From: Clostridiaceae bacterium | GTDB taxonomy: Bacteria > Bacillota > Clostridia > Oscillospirales > Acutalibacteraceae | Assembly (NCBI GenBank): GCA_904501895.1 | Contig: CAJGCX010000003.1 | Span: 1-37,325, forward strand | Direction: 5' to 3' | Length of the DNA stretch: 37,325 nucleotides | In this document: positions 17,370 through 23,756 of the stretch, in pieces | Numbering within the stretch: the stretch's first letter is position 1 | Layout of the letters: each line of letters begins with the position of its first letter | The notes under the pieces: generated by a model | The model's input: only the letters and a program-made list of their open reading frames with translations | What the model was told of the DNA's origin: nothing | Databases searched by the model: none | Position numbers and translations under genes: made by a program

Positions 17370-18290
17370 TTATCGACTACCCTTATCCTTTATTCGCTGT
17401 AAATAGCGATTGTAATATTTAAGAGCTTTAATAACATAGTCACATTGTTTTTCTTTCGGAATACTATGGGGAATATGGTTTGTTATACGATTATCTCTGA
17501 ATGGAGATTTCTCCTTTTGATTAGGTTTCTCTTCATCCATTATTACATCGATAACATCTTTTGATAATTTGCCTTGTTCAGCAAATTTTCGCATTCGCAA
17601 TGTTTGTGCATGTGACGGAGTTGCATCTGTATATTCAATAGCTTCAAAAACCCATCTCTGTCCATTCTCCGAAAGATATGACAGTTCTACTGCAGGTCGC
17701 ATTGCAATTTGTTTTTCATCTACAAGTTTAAGTAATGGTGATATAAGATTCGTAAGACGAATATATCTTCGAACTTGGTCTTGGCTTTCGCCTACTTCCT
17801 CACCTAATAACTGACGAGATGTTTTCCCATCAAAATTCTGTGCCAATGGCACAGAATTTTTACTTGGTCTGCCTGCTTGCCTTTTCATGGCATCAAGTCG
17901 CATTTTATATGCAAATGCTTTTTCAGAAGGTAATATTTCTTCTCTTTGCAAATTACTATCAACCATTGCAAGTGTTGCTTCATCTCTTGTAAGCACTTGA
18001 ACTCGTGCAGATATTTTTTCTATACCTGCAATTTCAAAAGCTCTTTTTCTTCTATGACCTGAAACCATTTCATACTTTCCTTCTTCAATAGGTCTGACTA
18101 ATATTGGCTGAATTAACCCTCTTGTTTTAATACTCTCAACCAGTTCATTCATTCCATCATCGTCCTTTACCTTATATGGATGATTTGGAAAGTCATTAAT
18201 TACAGAAATAGGGATTTCCATAATTGCCTCTTGTGTGATATTGGCTTCGTCATATATATCTGATTTTGATAAGTTTTTCTTTTTTTCCAC
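17370..18290 (-). CDS. parB: ParB/Noc-like DNA-binding protein
   Basis: A 306-aa ParB-family protein. The N-terminal ParB/Srx-like domain has PISVINDFPNHPYKVKDD, GLIQPILVRP and the nucleotide-binding motif SGHRRKRAFEIAG (about 95-107). A helix-turn-helix part follows (QLLGEEVGESQDQVRRYIRL), then a short C-terminal tail without an obvious Spo0J-type dimer domain. The start is a GTG with AAGGA about 10 bases upstream. There is no ParA gene beside it, but the TadZ-like ATPase of the same operon belongs to the ParA/MinD clan. Orphan ParB genes of this type are common on Clostridial integrative elements and may act as transcription regulators rather than in partitioning. Confidence 0.85.
   Translation of the reverse strand: MEKKKNLSKSDIYDEANITQEAIMEIPISVINDFPNHPYKVKDDDGMNELVESIKTRGLIQPILVRPIEEGKYEMVSGHRRKRAFEIAGIEKISARVQVLTRDEATLAMVDSNLQREEILPSEKAFAYKMRLDAMKRQAGRPSKNSVPLAQNFDGKTSRQLLGEEVGESQDQVRRYIRLTNLISPLLKLVDEKQIAMRPAVELSYLSENGQRWVFEAIEYTDATPSHAQTLRMRKFAEQGKLSKDVIDVIMDEEKPNQKEKSPFRDNRITNHIPHSIPKEKQCDYVIKALKYYNRYLQRIKDKGSR
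17832..17860. repeat. Perfect 13-bp palindrome inside parB
   Basis: AAAATTCTGTGCC and its exact reverse complement GGCACAGAATTTT flank a 3-base centre, giving 29 bp of perfect dyad symmetry. It lies in coding sequence for the residues KNSVPLAQNF between the ParB and HTH parts. It could be a binding site for ParB itself or a strong mRNA hairpin. Confidence 0.55.
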
Positions 18291-18333
18291 TTTTTAATAT
18301 TCCTTTTTGAAAATTATTTTGTCATGTGAAATA

Positions 18334-18432
18334 TTATCCAAAAATCTTCGTAATAATGTGGAATACAGGAATTACGACATTAAATGCCAAACCTTGTCCC
18401 ACTGTGTACAAAATTGCCATAGGAATTTGCAT
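18334..18432 (-). CDS. Hydrophobic 32-aa peptide upstream of parB
   Basis: The leftward frame MQIPMAILYTVGQGLAFNVV continues to TKIFG, 32 residues, with a single hydrophobic span and few charges. AAAGGAAGTGAG lies about 10 bases before the ATG. The frame is open further upstream, so starts at 18471 or 18477 (up to 47 aa, basic N-terminus) are possible. It lies between the structured region at 18.51-18.78 kb and parB. It could be a leader peptide, a small membrane protein or a type I toxin-like peptide; no family is recognised. Confidence 0.45.
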   Translation of the reverse strand: MQIPMAILYTVGQGLAFNVVIPVFHIITKIFG

Positions 18433-18509
18433 CCATCTCACTTCCTTTCTTTTGTAAATTTGGTTAATCATCTCCATAAAACATATTGTTGGAATTGAAT
18501 AATAACCAT

Positions 18510-18779
18510 TTCAGTTTGAACTACCTAAGTGTCAGAGCAGCTTACTCTGCCTCACGGGAATTCCACCCCTCTTTCTGTTAGAGCCGTTCTCATTGCCTGC
18601 GACGGTTTTATCACGCTCGGACTGTGACTAAACGGGAGTACCATTGTCATTCCGGTCCTCATCGCCTTACTTGTGGCTAACAAATATTTTGTAGTATGGT
18701 TTTATCGCTCACTTAAACAAATTTAAGGTCATGGCGCACTCACTACCCAAGCTCTTCCCGAAACTGAAGTACTTAGTTT
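18510..18779 (-). ncRNA. Candidate structured RNA leader of the parB-spoVG-tad operon
   Basis: This stretch has no gene, looks more GC-rich than its AT-rich flanks, and is dense in complementary segments. Long-range pairs are 18510-18517 with 18761-18768 (8 bp), 18555-18560 with 18755-18760 (6 bp, stacked on the first), and 18525-18530 with 18771-18776 (6 bp), which crosses the first pair and so forms a pseudoknot. Local hairpins include 533-537/545-549, 569-572/580-583, 584-587/602-605, 611-614/624-627 and 712-717/722-727 (last three digits). The leftward strand is favoured because it would precede the leftward operon, but the pairing is symmetrical. I could not match it to a known riboswitch or RNA class. 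Confidence 0.5.
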
Positions 18780-18914
18780 GTTCTATTCAATTTTTCAAGG
18801 TAAAAAGTCGCTTTTTTATATCAATTTTTTAAGAGAAATATTTTCCCCCTCAAGGGGAAGGCATTTAGAAGGCCGGTTTTTGCAACTTTTTCAAAAAATT
18901 TTTTAAAGATTTGC
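18780..18914. other. AT-rich gap with small inverted repeats
   Basis: No gene. TTCCCC and GGGGAA form a short stem at about 18843-18859, and TTGCAA occurs at both ends of an A/T tract (about 18880-18916). The promoter of the leftward operon should lie here or close by, but no convincing -35/-10 pair could be chosen. Confidence 0.35.
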
Positions 18915-18955
18915 AAAAAAAATAAGAATACACCAATTTTTGATGTATTCTTATT
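18915..18955 (-). terminator. Strong leftward terminator right of the structured region
   Basis: A perfect 12-bp stem (18921-18932 with 18944-18955, AATAAGAATACA type) with an 11-base loop, followed leftward by a run of eight T. No leftward gene ends just before it, so it probably shields the leftward operon from incoming transcription. Confidence 0.65.
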
Positions 18956-19087
18956 CCGAACCATAGTATAGTTTTACTTTTCTAAAAATGAAATGTGAAT
19001 TAGATAAAAATTTATAATTTTTATTTTTCTGTTAAAAATGAAGAAAGAATAATTTTTAAAATATAAGTAGCATTATCAATAATTATA

Positions 19088-19096
19088 TGATATAAT
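19088..19096 (+). promoter_or_regulatory. Extended -10 promoter of the three-gene operon
   Basis: TGATATAAT, an extended -10 element (TGnTATAAT), lies 35 bases before the GTG start of the 207-aa gene. No good -35 is seen, which is usual for extended -10 promoters. Confidence 0.6.
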
Positions 19097-19130
19097 AAAA
19101 TAACATTAAAAATGAAACGAGGAAAAAGTA

Positions 19131-19754
19131 GTGAATATTATTGAAGATTCTTTAACTATTGTATTATTAGGAGATTGGAACAAATACTATATACAACCCG
19201 ATTGGGTTGCTGAAAACATTTTTGGTCAACCTGAAATGGAAATTGGTGTTGATGCTCAAGGAATTGATTTCAATATTTCATATAGGTCAAATAATATTAT
19301 AATTAATCCTTCTCAAGAAAGAATTGTAATTACTGCTACAAACACACAAAAGGAAACGGTCGAAAATTTAGCTAATTGTGCTACTAATTACATTACCAAA
19401 GCTGTTACACCTCGTTTGTTAGCCTATGGTTTAAACGTTGATTTTGTTGAAACAGACAACACATTAATACCAAATTTATTTGACAGTATAGCTGATGCAC
19501 AGTCTCTTATTGAATTAAATTATGATTTTGCTAAAACACAAATTCAACGCACGCTCATAAAAGAAGGTAACATAGTTAATGTCCAGTATACTCAGGAAAA
19601 TAATCAATCTAAAATTCATTTTAACGAGCACCATGCTGAAGTTGAAATAGAAAAAGTCATTTTTAGTTACGACACTATTTTAAAGTTTATTAAGCGTTCC
19701 AAAGAAATAGTTGTTGGACTTGGTTATGAATTAGAGGAAGATGAAAATGAATAA
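19131..19754 (+). CDS. Unknown 207-aa protein, first gene of a three-gene cassette
   Basis: Starts with GTG, with GAGG 8 bases upstream. The protein is soluble, with no signal or membrane segment. The first half (ILLGDW-like LLGDWNKYYIQPDWVAENIFG, then DFNISYRSNNIIINPSQERIVI) looks beta-rich and the second half mixed. A weak overall resemblance to the sporadically distributed TIGR04255-type proteins is only an impression. It overlaps the next gene by 8 bases. The sporadic small operon inside mobile DNA suggests a cargo function such as defence, but nothing in the sequence proves this. Confidence 0.7.
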   Translation: MNIIEDSLTIVLLGDWNKYYIQPDWVAENIFGQPEMEIGVDAQGIDFNISYRSNNIIINPSQERIVITATNTQKETVENLANCATNYITKAVTPRLLAYGLNVDFVETDNTLIPNLFDSIADAQSLIELNYDFAKTQIQRTLIKEGNIVNVQYTQENNQSKIHFNEHHAEVEIEKVIFSYDTILKFIKRSKEIVVGLGYELEEDENE

Positions 19755-19974
19755 CACAGATAATTCAAAAGCTATATTTGGTAAACATGCATCTTTAAGT
19801 CCTAAAAGCAAGCAATCAAAAAAAACAGTAATAATCGCTAATAAAACAGGTATTTTAATACGTGCTACCCGTACTCCAACAACTAGAATTATGGGTCGTA
19901 CTATAATCGACTTTGAAAACAAAAGAAAAAGAGATTCCTACAAAGAAATAAACAAGAAGTTAGAAGAAGGTTGA
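19747..19974 (+). CDS. Small basic protein, 75 aa
   Basis: Starts at the ATG at 19747, chosen because AGAGG lies 9 bases upstream; an ATG six bases earlier is also possible. The protein is very basic (many Lys, Arg and Thr, for example KSKQSKKTVIIANKT and RATRTPTTRIMGRT) and could bind nucleic acid or be an adaptor or antitoxin-like partner. It overlaps both neighbours tightly, which is typical of a coupled module. No family is recognised. Confidence 0.65.
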   Translation: MNNTDNSKAIFGKHASLSPKSKQSKKTVIIANKTGILIRATRTPTTRIMGRTIIDFENKRKRDSYKEINKKLEEG

Positions 19975-19979
19975 TATCT

Positions 19980-20894
19980 TTGTCTGAAAACGAAAACAAA
20001 CAAACTTTTATTAGCAAAATTCATTTCACATATAAAGAAGTTTATGATACTTCCTCTTTATGTCAAGGAGACTTGCTAAAAATTACCGATGAACTAAAAG
20101 GTATTTTAAAAGATATCCATCCGTATTTTTTAAATGAACAATATAAATACTTCATGGTTCTTACACAAAGTTGTGATTTGGTTAGAAGAGGTAACGACAA
20201 GTGTAAAACACCATACATAACGCTTGCTGCAGTTAAAGATTTTGATGATGCCTTTAAAAACTTATTATTAAAAAATAAATATGTAGAAGATATAAATGGT
20301 TTTCTACTTATGGACACTAAAAATTGGAACCGTGCATACCAACTTTTGGAAAGACTATACAACAACACCGAATCTGACTATTTCTTTCTATATAAAGAGG
20401 GGACGCTTGGGTTCCCTAACTCAATGCTCGCCTATCTTAAAGTGTCTATTACACTAAAAGCCGACCTGCATTATGAACAATGTCTATCAGCTAAAGTATT
20501 AGAATTAAGTGATGAATTCAAAGCAAAACTAGGTTGGCTCGTTGGCAATATTTATTCTCGTGTTGGTACAACTGACTGGGATAGTATCAAGACAGAAGCA
20601 GAAAAGAAAAATATGCTTTCTGATGAATTAAAGTCTCATTGTATAACTGGAGAAAAAACTCAAATAGCTGAATTAAGAAAACAACTAATAACTAATTCAG
20701 AACTTATTCAAACAACTGAAAATGCTCTTGACTTTATAACAAATTGCCATATAGAATCAAAATATGACCAAGTTATTAATGTTATTGAAGATATCATCAA
20801 TACATCAAGTAAAAAAATTCCTAATAACGAAAAAGAATTATTATTAAGAACAATCAAGAGCAGAAGTATACTAAAGGCATTACTTTCAAAATAG
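19980..20894 (+). CDS. Unknown 304-aa protein with QSCDLVRR motif
   Basis: The start is taken as TTG at 19980, 9 bases after GAAGAAGG; an in-frame TTG at 19971 lies on the ribosome site itself. A soluble protein with YFMVLTQSCDLVRRG at about 60 and CKTPYITLAAVK after it, followed by a helical C-terminal third. A (S/T)QxCDL(V/I)xR motif with downstream basic and PYI residues occurs, as far as I recall, in uncharacterised proteins of defence-like gene sets, but I cannot name the family. The gene ends the cassette, after which about 390 bases lack genes. Confidence 0.7.
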   Translation: MSENENKQTFISKIHFTYKEVYDTSSLCQGDLLKITDELKGILKDIHPYFLNEQYKYFMVLTQSCDLVRRGNDKCKTPYITLAAVKDFDDAFKNLLLKNKYVEDINGFLLMDTKNWNRAYQLLERLYNNTESDYFFLYKEGTLGFPNSMLAYLKVSITLKADLHYEQCLSAKVLELSDEFKAKLGWLVGNIYSRVGTTDWDSIKTEAEKKNMLSDELKSHCITGEKTQIAELRKQLITNSELIQTTENALDFITNCHIESKYDQVINVIEDIINTSSKKIPNNEKELLLRTIKSRSILKALLSK

Positions 20895-21035
20895 AATAAT
20901 TTAGTATATATTGAACCTTTATTTTTATAAAAATATTTTATCTTGCTGTATTTTTATTATTTTCTTTTAATTTATACTATTTTTGAATAAAAATATAGAT
21001 ATAAAAATATGATGTATTTGTTGTTGTGACAACAA
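20895..21035. other. AT-rich non-coding stretch
   Basis: Very AT-rich sequence after the three-gene operon with no frame of note. TTGTTGTTGTGACAACAACA near 21017 gives a TGTTGT/ACAACA inverted repeat. No clear terminator for the operon is visible until the hairpin at 21110. Confidence 0.35.
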
Positions 21036-21192
21036 CATAATAATAAAAAATTGATAGTCCAGCATTTATGGATAATCTTGATAATTCGCACTAAAGCACC
21101 TATACAAAAGAAACCTCTCTCGCTTGAAAATTCACTTCATCCGAGAGAGGTTTCTTACATATTTTTTTGACTATGTAATACTGTGAATTTTA
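21036..21192. repeat. Junction repeat, copy 1
   Basis: Shares with 31400-31740 the ordered blocks GTGACAACA, an ATTTATGGATAATCT block, CCTATACAAAA, the CCTCTCTCG hairpin and TACTGTGAA. Copy 1 runs directly from TATACAAAA into the hairpin, whereas copy 2 has about 150 extra bases at that point. The blocks are diverged, so the duplication is not recent. Confidence 0.65.
21110..21154. terminator. Hairpin terminator in junction copy 1
   Basis: A perfect 13-bp stem, GAAACCTCTCTCG with CGAGAGAGGTTTC, enclosing a 19-base loop that can pair again (TGAA/TTCA). A weakly T-rich sequence follows (TTACATATTTTTTT). The same design occurs at 31642-31690. Confidence 0.7.
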
Positions 21193-21230
21193 TTTAAAAA
21201 CATAAAATTTAAGTAAATTTTAAACTCCAC

Positions 21231-21269
21231 AAAAAAGGGATATACCACCTATACGGGTGATATATCCCT
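21231..21269 (-). terminator. Leftward terminator behind the DUF5677 gene
   Basis: Leftward, GGGATATATCACC pairs with GGTGGTATATCCC (with one offset base) around CGTATA, then six T. It follows the remnant frame at 21281 and is the likely end of the DUF5677 transcript. Confidence 0.8.
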
Positions 21270-21280
21270 AAAATTTTATA

Positions 21281-21454
21281 TTAGAACCACAGGTTGACTT
21301 TTATATCTTTCCAGTTAAGAACACGATGTCTTGTGGAAAAACTATACAAATAATTTTTCGCATCATCAATGGTCAAAACGAAGGTGTCAAGCCGTAATTC
21401 ACTTATTTTGCCATTTCGCTGATTGCTGCCTGTCCAGCAGTTAGCAAAGTGGAA
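21281..21454 (-). pseudogene. 3' remnant of an unknown gene, in frame behind DUF5677
   Basis: Directly after the TAA of the DUF5677 gene the same frame stays open for 57 more codons, encoding HFANCWTGSNQRNGK, then LTIDDAKNYLYSFS and a VNLWF end, with no start codon or ribosome site. It reads like the conserved C-terminal end of a cytosolic element protein cut off by the insertion or replacement that placed the DUF5677 gene here. A functional stop-codon readthrough is much less likely. Confidence 0.45.
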
Positions 21455-21457
21455 AAA

Positions 21458-22246
21458 TTAATTATTAAAAACCCTTTCAAAATCATCACAGATTAAATTG
21501 TATTGGTTCTTCAAGTCGCCATCATCAAAGTAGTCATCTATTAGTGTTGGCAATGATATGATTACTATACTTATTAATCTACGCAAATCATTTTTAAAAT
21601 CATTTAATTGAATATCTGCATCAAAAATAATGCCTAAAGATGTAATATTAAAATTTTTAGCTAACGTACTCGCCGATATATGAGTATTTCCAGAATATGT
21701 TCTATACAGTAAATACTCTACCTCAAAACCATTTTTCTGTGCTAAATCCTTTACACTTTTCTTCTTTTTGTAGTTGCTTTCAACCAACAACTTATATGTT
21801 TCCTGTATTTCTTGTGTTTTTTCTGGTGGAATTAAATCAAGTCTATTGAATTCTTTGGCGATATTTACGGTCGAGCGAGCTTCTTTTATCTCATTAAATA
21901 TAATTTCTTGCATGTAATTTTCGTTTTTAATAGTTTCAACAATATTTAACGATAATTCTAAAATTGTTCTAATAATTATATTCGCAGATGCTGGTAAGCC
22001 TCTTTCAAATAATAATACAGCACTTTGAAACAATCTATTCAATTCAATAATGGACGAAAGTAAGAATATATCCCTGTGAGATGCATCTTTCCCGATAAAT
22101 TTATCTTTCAAGAAACCCATAAGCTGCAACAAATCAAAAATCACTTTATACTCATCCTTATGATTTTCCCGAAAGCCTTGAATACAGTCATTAATTTTCA
22201 AATCAAGAAATTTATTATGTAATCTTGTTGCTGTTCTTTCTTCCAT
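21458..22246 (-). CDS. DUF5677 (HEPN-like) protein, 262 aa
   Basis: An all-alpha soluble protein. The conserved block LLFERGLPASANIIIRTILELSLNIVETIKN (about 78-108) and the later LLYRTYSGNTHISA (about 180-193) match the DUF5677 family, whose members have the features of HEPN-like helical proteins seen in mobile and defence-linked loci. A catalytic RxxxxH motif typical of HEPN RNases is not obvious, so nuclease activity should not be assumed. GCGAGGTGCGAG precedes the ATG. It is a single gene read leftward from its own promoter. Confidence 0.68.
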   Translation of the reverse strand: MEERTATRLHNKFLDLKINDCIQGFRENHKDEYKVIFDLLQLMGFLKDKFIGKDASHRDIFLLSSIIELNRLFQSAVLLFERGLPASANIIIRTILELSLNIVETIKNENYMQEIIFNEIKEARSTVNIAKEFNRLDLIPPEKTQEIQETYKLLVESNYKKKKSVKDLAQKNGFEVEYLLYRTYSGNTHISASTLAKNFNITSLGIIFDADIQLNDFKNDLRRLISIVIISLPTLIDDYFDDGDLKNQYNLICDDFERVFNN

Positions 22247-22276
22247 CTCGCACCTCGCAGTATATTTGTATCTATT

Positions 22277-22304
22277 ATTGTATCACATTTTTGTTTTTTT
22301 ACAA
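22277..22304 (-). promoter_or_regulatory. Promoter of the DUF5677 gene
   Basis: Leftward, TTGTAA (22304-22299) and an extended -10 TGATACAAT (TACAAT at 22282-22277) are 16 bases apart, and the -10 lies 30 bases before the ATG. Confidence 0.6.
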
Positions 22305-22305
22305 C

Positions 22306-22343
22306 AAAAATCCCCACCGATTTCTCGATGGAGACATTTTTAT
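22306..22343. terminator. Bidirectional hairpin terminator
   Basis: CCCCACCGA and TCGATGGAG form a 9-bp stem (with wobbles) closed by a TTTC/GAAA tetraloop. A/T tracts on both sides allow termination in either direction. It abuts the promoter of the DUF5677 gene. Confidence 0.65.
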
Positions 22344-22495
22344 TAATTGTGTCGCAGGCGTGGAAGCCTGCCACTACGCGAATGAATTATAATTCAATTA
22401 TTTCATTTCAGCAATTGCTGCCTGAACTACAATAATAAGTATCAGTGTTATAGACGTAATAGCATTATTATATTGTTATCTCTCATAAAAAGAAT
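22344..22495. other. Gene-free stretch between terminators
   Basis: No supported gene. GGCGTGGAAGCC and the sequence around 22396-22425 stand out; the latter resembles 21403-21432 (shared CAGGCAGCAAT core leftward), suggesting related 3' ends of vanished genes. Confidence 0.3.
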
Positions 22496-22524
22496 AAAAG
22501 GGCAGTTTAAAACTGTCCTCTTTT
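22496..22524. terminator. Short bidirectional terminator
   Basis: GGGCAGTT pairs with AACTGTCC (one G-T) with a three-base loop, with A and T runs on the two sides. It precedes the att-like repeats at 22544. Confidence 0.55.
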
Positions 22525-22543
22525 GCTATATCACATATTGATT

Positions 22544-22603
22544 TGTCGTAAAAATGTCGTAAAACTTAATTTTACATTTTAAAGTATCTCTCAAAATCCT
22601 TGA
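22544..22603. other. att-like site with direct repeats
   Basis: TGTCGTAAAA occurs twice with one base between (22544-22564). At 22587-22603, read leftward, is TATCAAGGATTTTGAGA, which matches 31556-31572 at 16 of 17 positions in the other orientation. Such paired short repeats are common at attachment regions of tyrosine-integrase elements; the assignment is inference. Confidence 0.35.
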
Positions 22604-22683
22604 TATTGCGTGGTTTTTAATAGATTTATTAATCTAATGGTTTCATTGTTGGGAATAAATAAACGAGAATATAAATAAACAAC

Positions 22684-22712
22684 TTGAAAGATTAATAAGG
22701 AAATGATATACT
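22684..22712 (+). promoter_or_regulatory. Sigma-A promoter of the GIY-YIG gene
   Basis: TTGAAA and TATACT are separated by 17 bases; the -10 ends 37 bases before the ATG. Confidence 0.65.
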
Positions 22713-22749
22713 TTATGAGGAATTATAGTATTTATGTGGGGGCTTTACT

Positions 22750-23355
22750 ATGTCAAAAGGCTATATTTATATAATGACAAATCCATGTTTAAAGGATATG
22801 GTCAAAATCGGCTATGCTACTAATGTAGAAGAGAGAAGAAAACAATTAAGTACAACTGCCCTCCCCTATGAATATGAAATATATGCTACATATGAAACTT
22901 CTGGAAAACTCGAAGACAAGAAACTTCATAAATTGATTGACAATCTTAACCCTGACCTTCGCGTTTCAAAGAACCGTGAATTTTTTGTGATGTCTGCTGA
23001 AGAGGCTTATGAATTATTAGAAGCAATTGCGACAATTAGTGGTTCACAAGATAAACTTAAAAGAGAAAAAAATATAACAAACAAATTGAATGCTGAATCA
23101 AGAAAAAAGAAGCCTGCTGTTAACTTTGCTAAATGTAATATCCCTATTGGTGCAGAACTTGTGTTTATTGAAAACCCTACTGTTAAAGTAACAGTAGAAA
23201 GTGATAGAAAAGTTTCATACAATGATGAAATCACATCACTGTCTGCTGTAGCAGGTAAAATTAAAGGAGTTAAAGCAATCGCAGGTCCTTCTTATTTCAC
23301 GTACAACGGAAAATTAGTTTGCGACATCGCTAAAGAAACACAATGGAAAGAATAA
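22750..23355 (+). CDS. GIY-YIG (T5orf172/MUG113-like) nuclease-fold protein with RAMA/DUF4357-like C-terminus
   Basis: Residues 1-90 are a GIY-YIG domain of the T5orf172/MUG113 branch: GYIYIMTNP, VKIGYATNVEERRKQLS and a later KNREFF block. After a basic linker (about 95-125) comes a small beta-rich domain (about 128-200) with IPIGAELVFIENPTVKVTV, SLSAVAGKIKG and SYFTYNGKLV, similar to the RAMA/DUF4357 type found fused to restriction-modification proteins and thought to sense DNA. The gene stands alone between its promoter and a strong terminator. A DNA-targeting role is plausible, but neither substrate nor activity is shown. Key Arg and Glu/Asn positions of the nuclease seem present. Confidence 0.75.
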   Translation: MSKGYIYIMTNPCLKDMVKIGYATNVEERRKQLSTTALPYEYEIYATYETSGKLEDKKLHKLIDNLNPDLRVSKNREFFVMSAEEAYELLEAIATISGSQDKLKREKNITNKLNAESRKKKPAVNFAKCNIPIGAELVFIENPTVKVTVESDRKVSYNDEITSLSAVAGKIKGVKAIAGPSYFTYNGKLVCDIAKETQWKE

Positions 23356-23368
23356 TTTATATATAAGG

Positions 23369-23409
23369 AAATCACCACCTAAGTTATTAAACCTAGGTGG
23401 TGATTTTTG
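23369..23409 (+). terminator. Terminator of the GIY-YIG gene
   Basis: A perfect 13-bp stem AAATCACCACCTA with TAGGTGGTGATTT around 12 bases, ending in a T run, 14 bases after the stop codon. The AT symmetry means it may work both ways. Confidence 0.85.
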
Positions 23410-23449
23410 ATCATTATTTAACTGTTTGTGTGATAATTATCGTCTTCCT

Positions 23450-23709
23450 GTGCAAGTCACTTCTCAAAATTTAAATTGTTGGATTTACGTCTTGTAGTGA
23501 ATATTAATTTTTATTTGCTTTCTTATTACTTCTTTTTTAATCTCCAACTACATTTTGTGAATCTCTCAAAAATGTTTGAGTATTGCCCATATGACGAATA
23601 CTGTCAAGATATTTATATACCTGTGTGGGTTTATGTTTCGGATTCCCATTTTCGTCAGTATCTTTAATAAGTGCAGACGCTATCAGTGCGTATTCATATT
23701 CAAGAGAAG
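23450..23709. other. Scrambled, non-coding sequence before the recombinase remnant
   Basis: No intact gene. The leftward strand keeps an open frame with KDTDENGNPKHKPTQVYKY and a following YLDSIRHMGNTQTFL, which looks like a piece of an unidentified protein joined at 23710 to the inverted 47-bp repeat. Confidence 0.35.
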
Positions 23710-23756
23710 TATCAAAAACAGCATTAAAGTTTACTTTTCCAGTAGTGCTTATAGAT
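23710..23756 (-). repeat. Inverted copy of 47 bp from the large secreted-protein gene
   Basis: Exact reverse complement of 25241-25287. It forms the left boundary of the recombinase remnant and does not belong to a recombinase coding sequence, so it arose by a rearrangement. Confidence 0.9.

Noticed and set aside
18510..18779. A c-di-GMP riboswitch controlling the pilus
   Set aside because: Attractive by context, but the conserved GEMM core sequences and lengths I know are not present.
21281..22246. Programmed stop-codon readthrough of the DUF5677 gene
   Set aside because: TAA is the strongest stop and no readthrough signal is seen; a 3' remnant explains the open frame better.
22350..22420. 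tRNA-like sequence around GGCGTGGAAGCC
   Set aside because: No cloverleaf, T-loop or acceptor stem could be drawn; no tRNA was found anywhere in the window.
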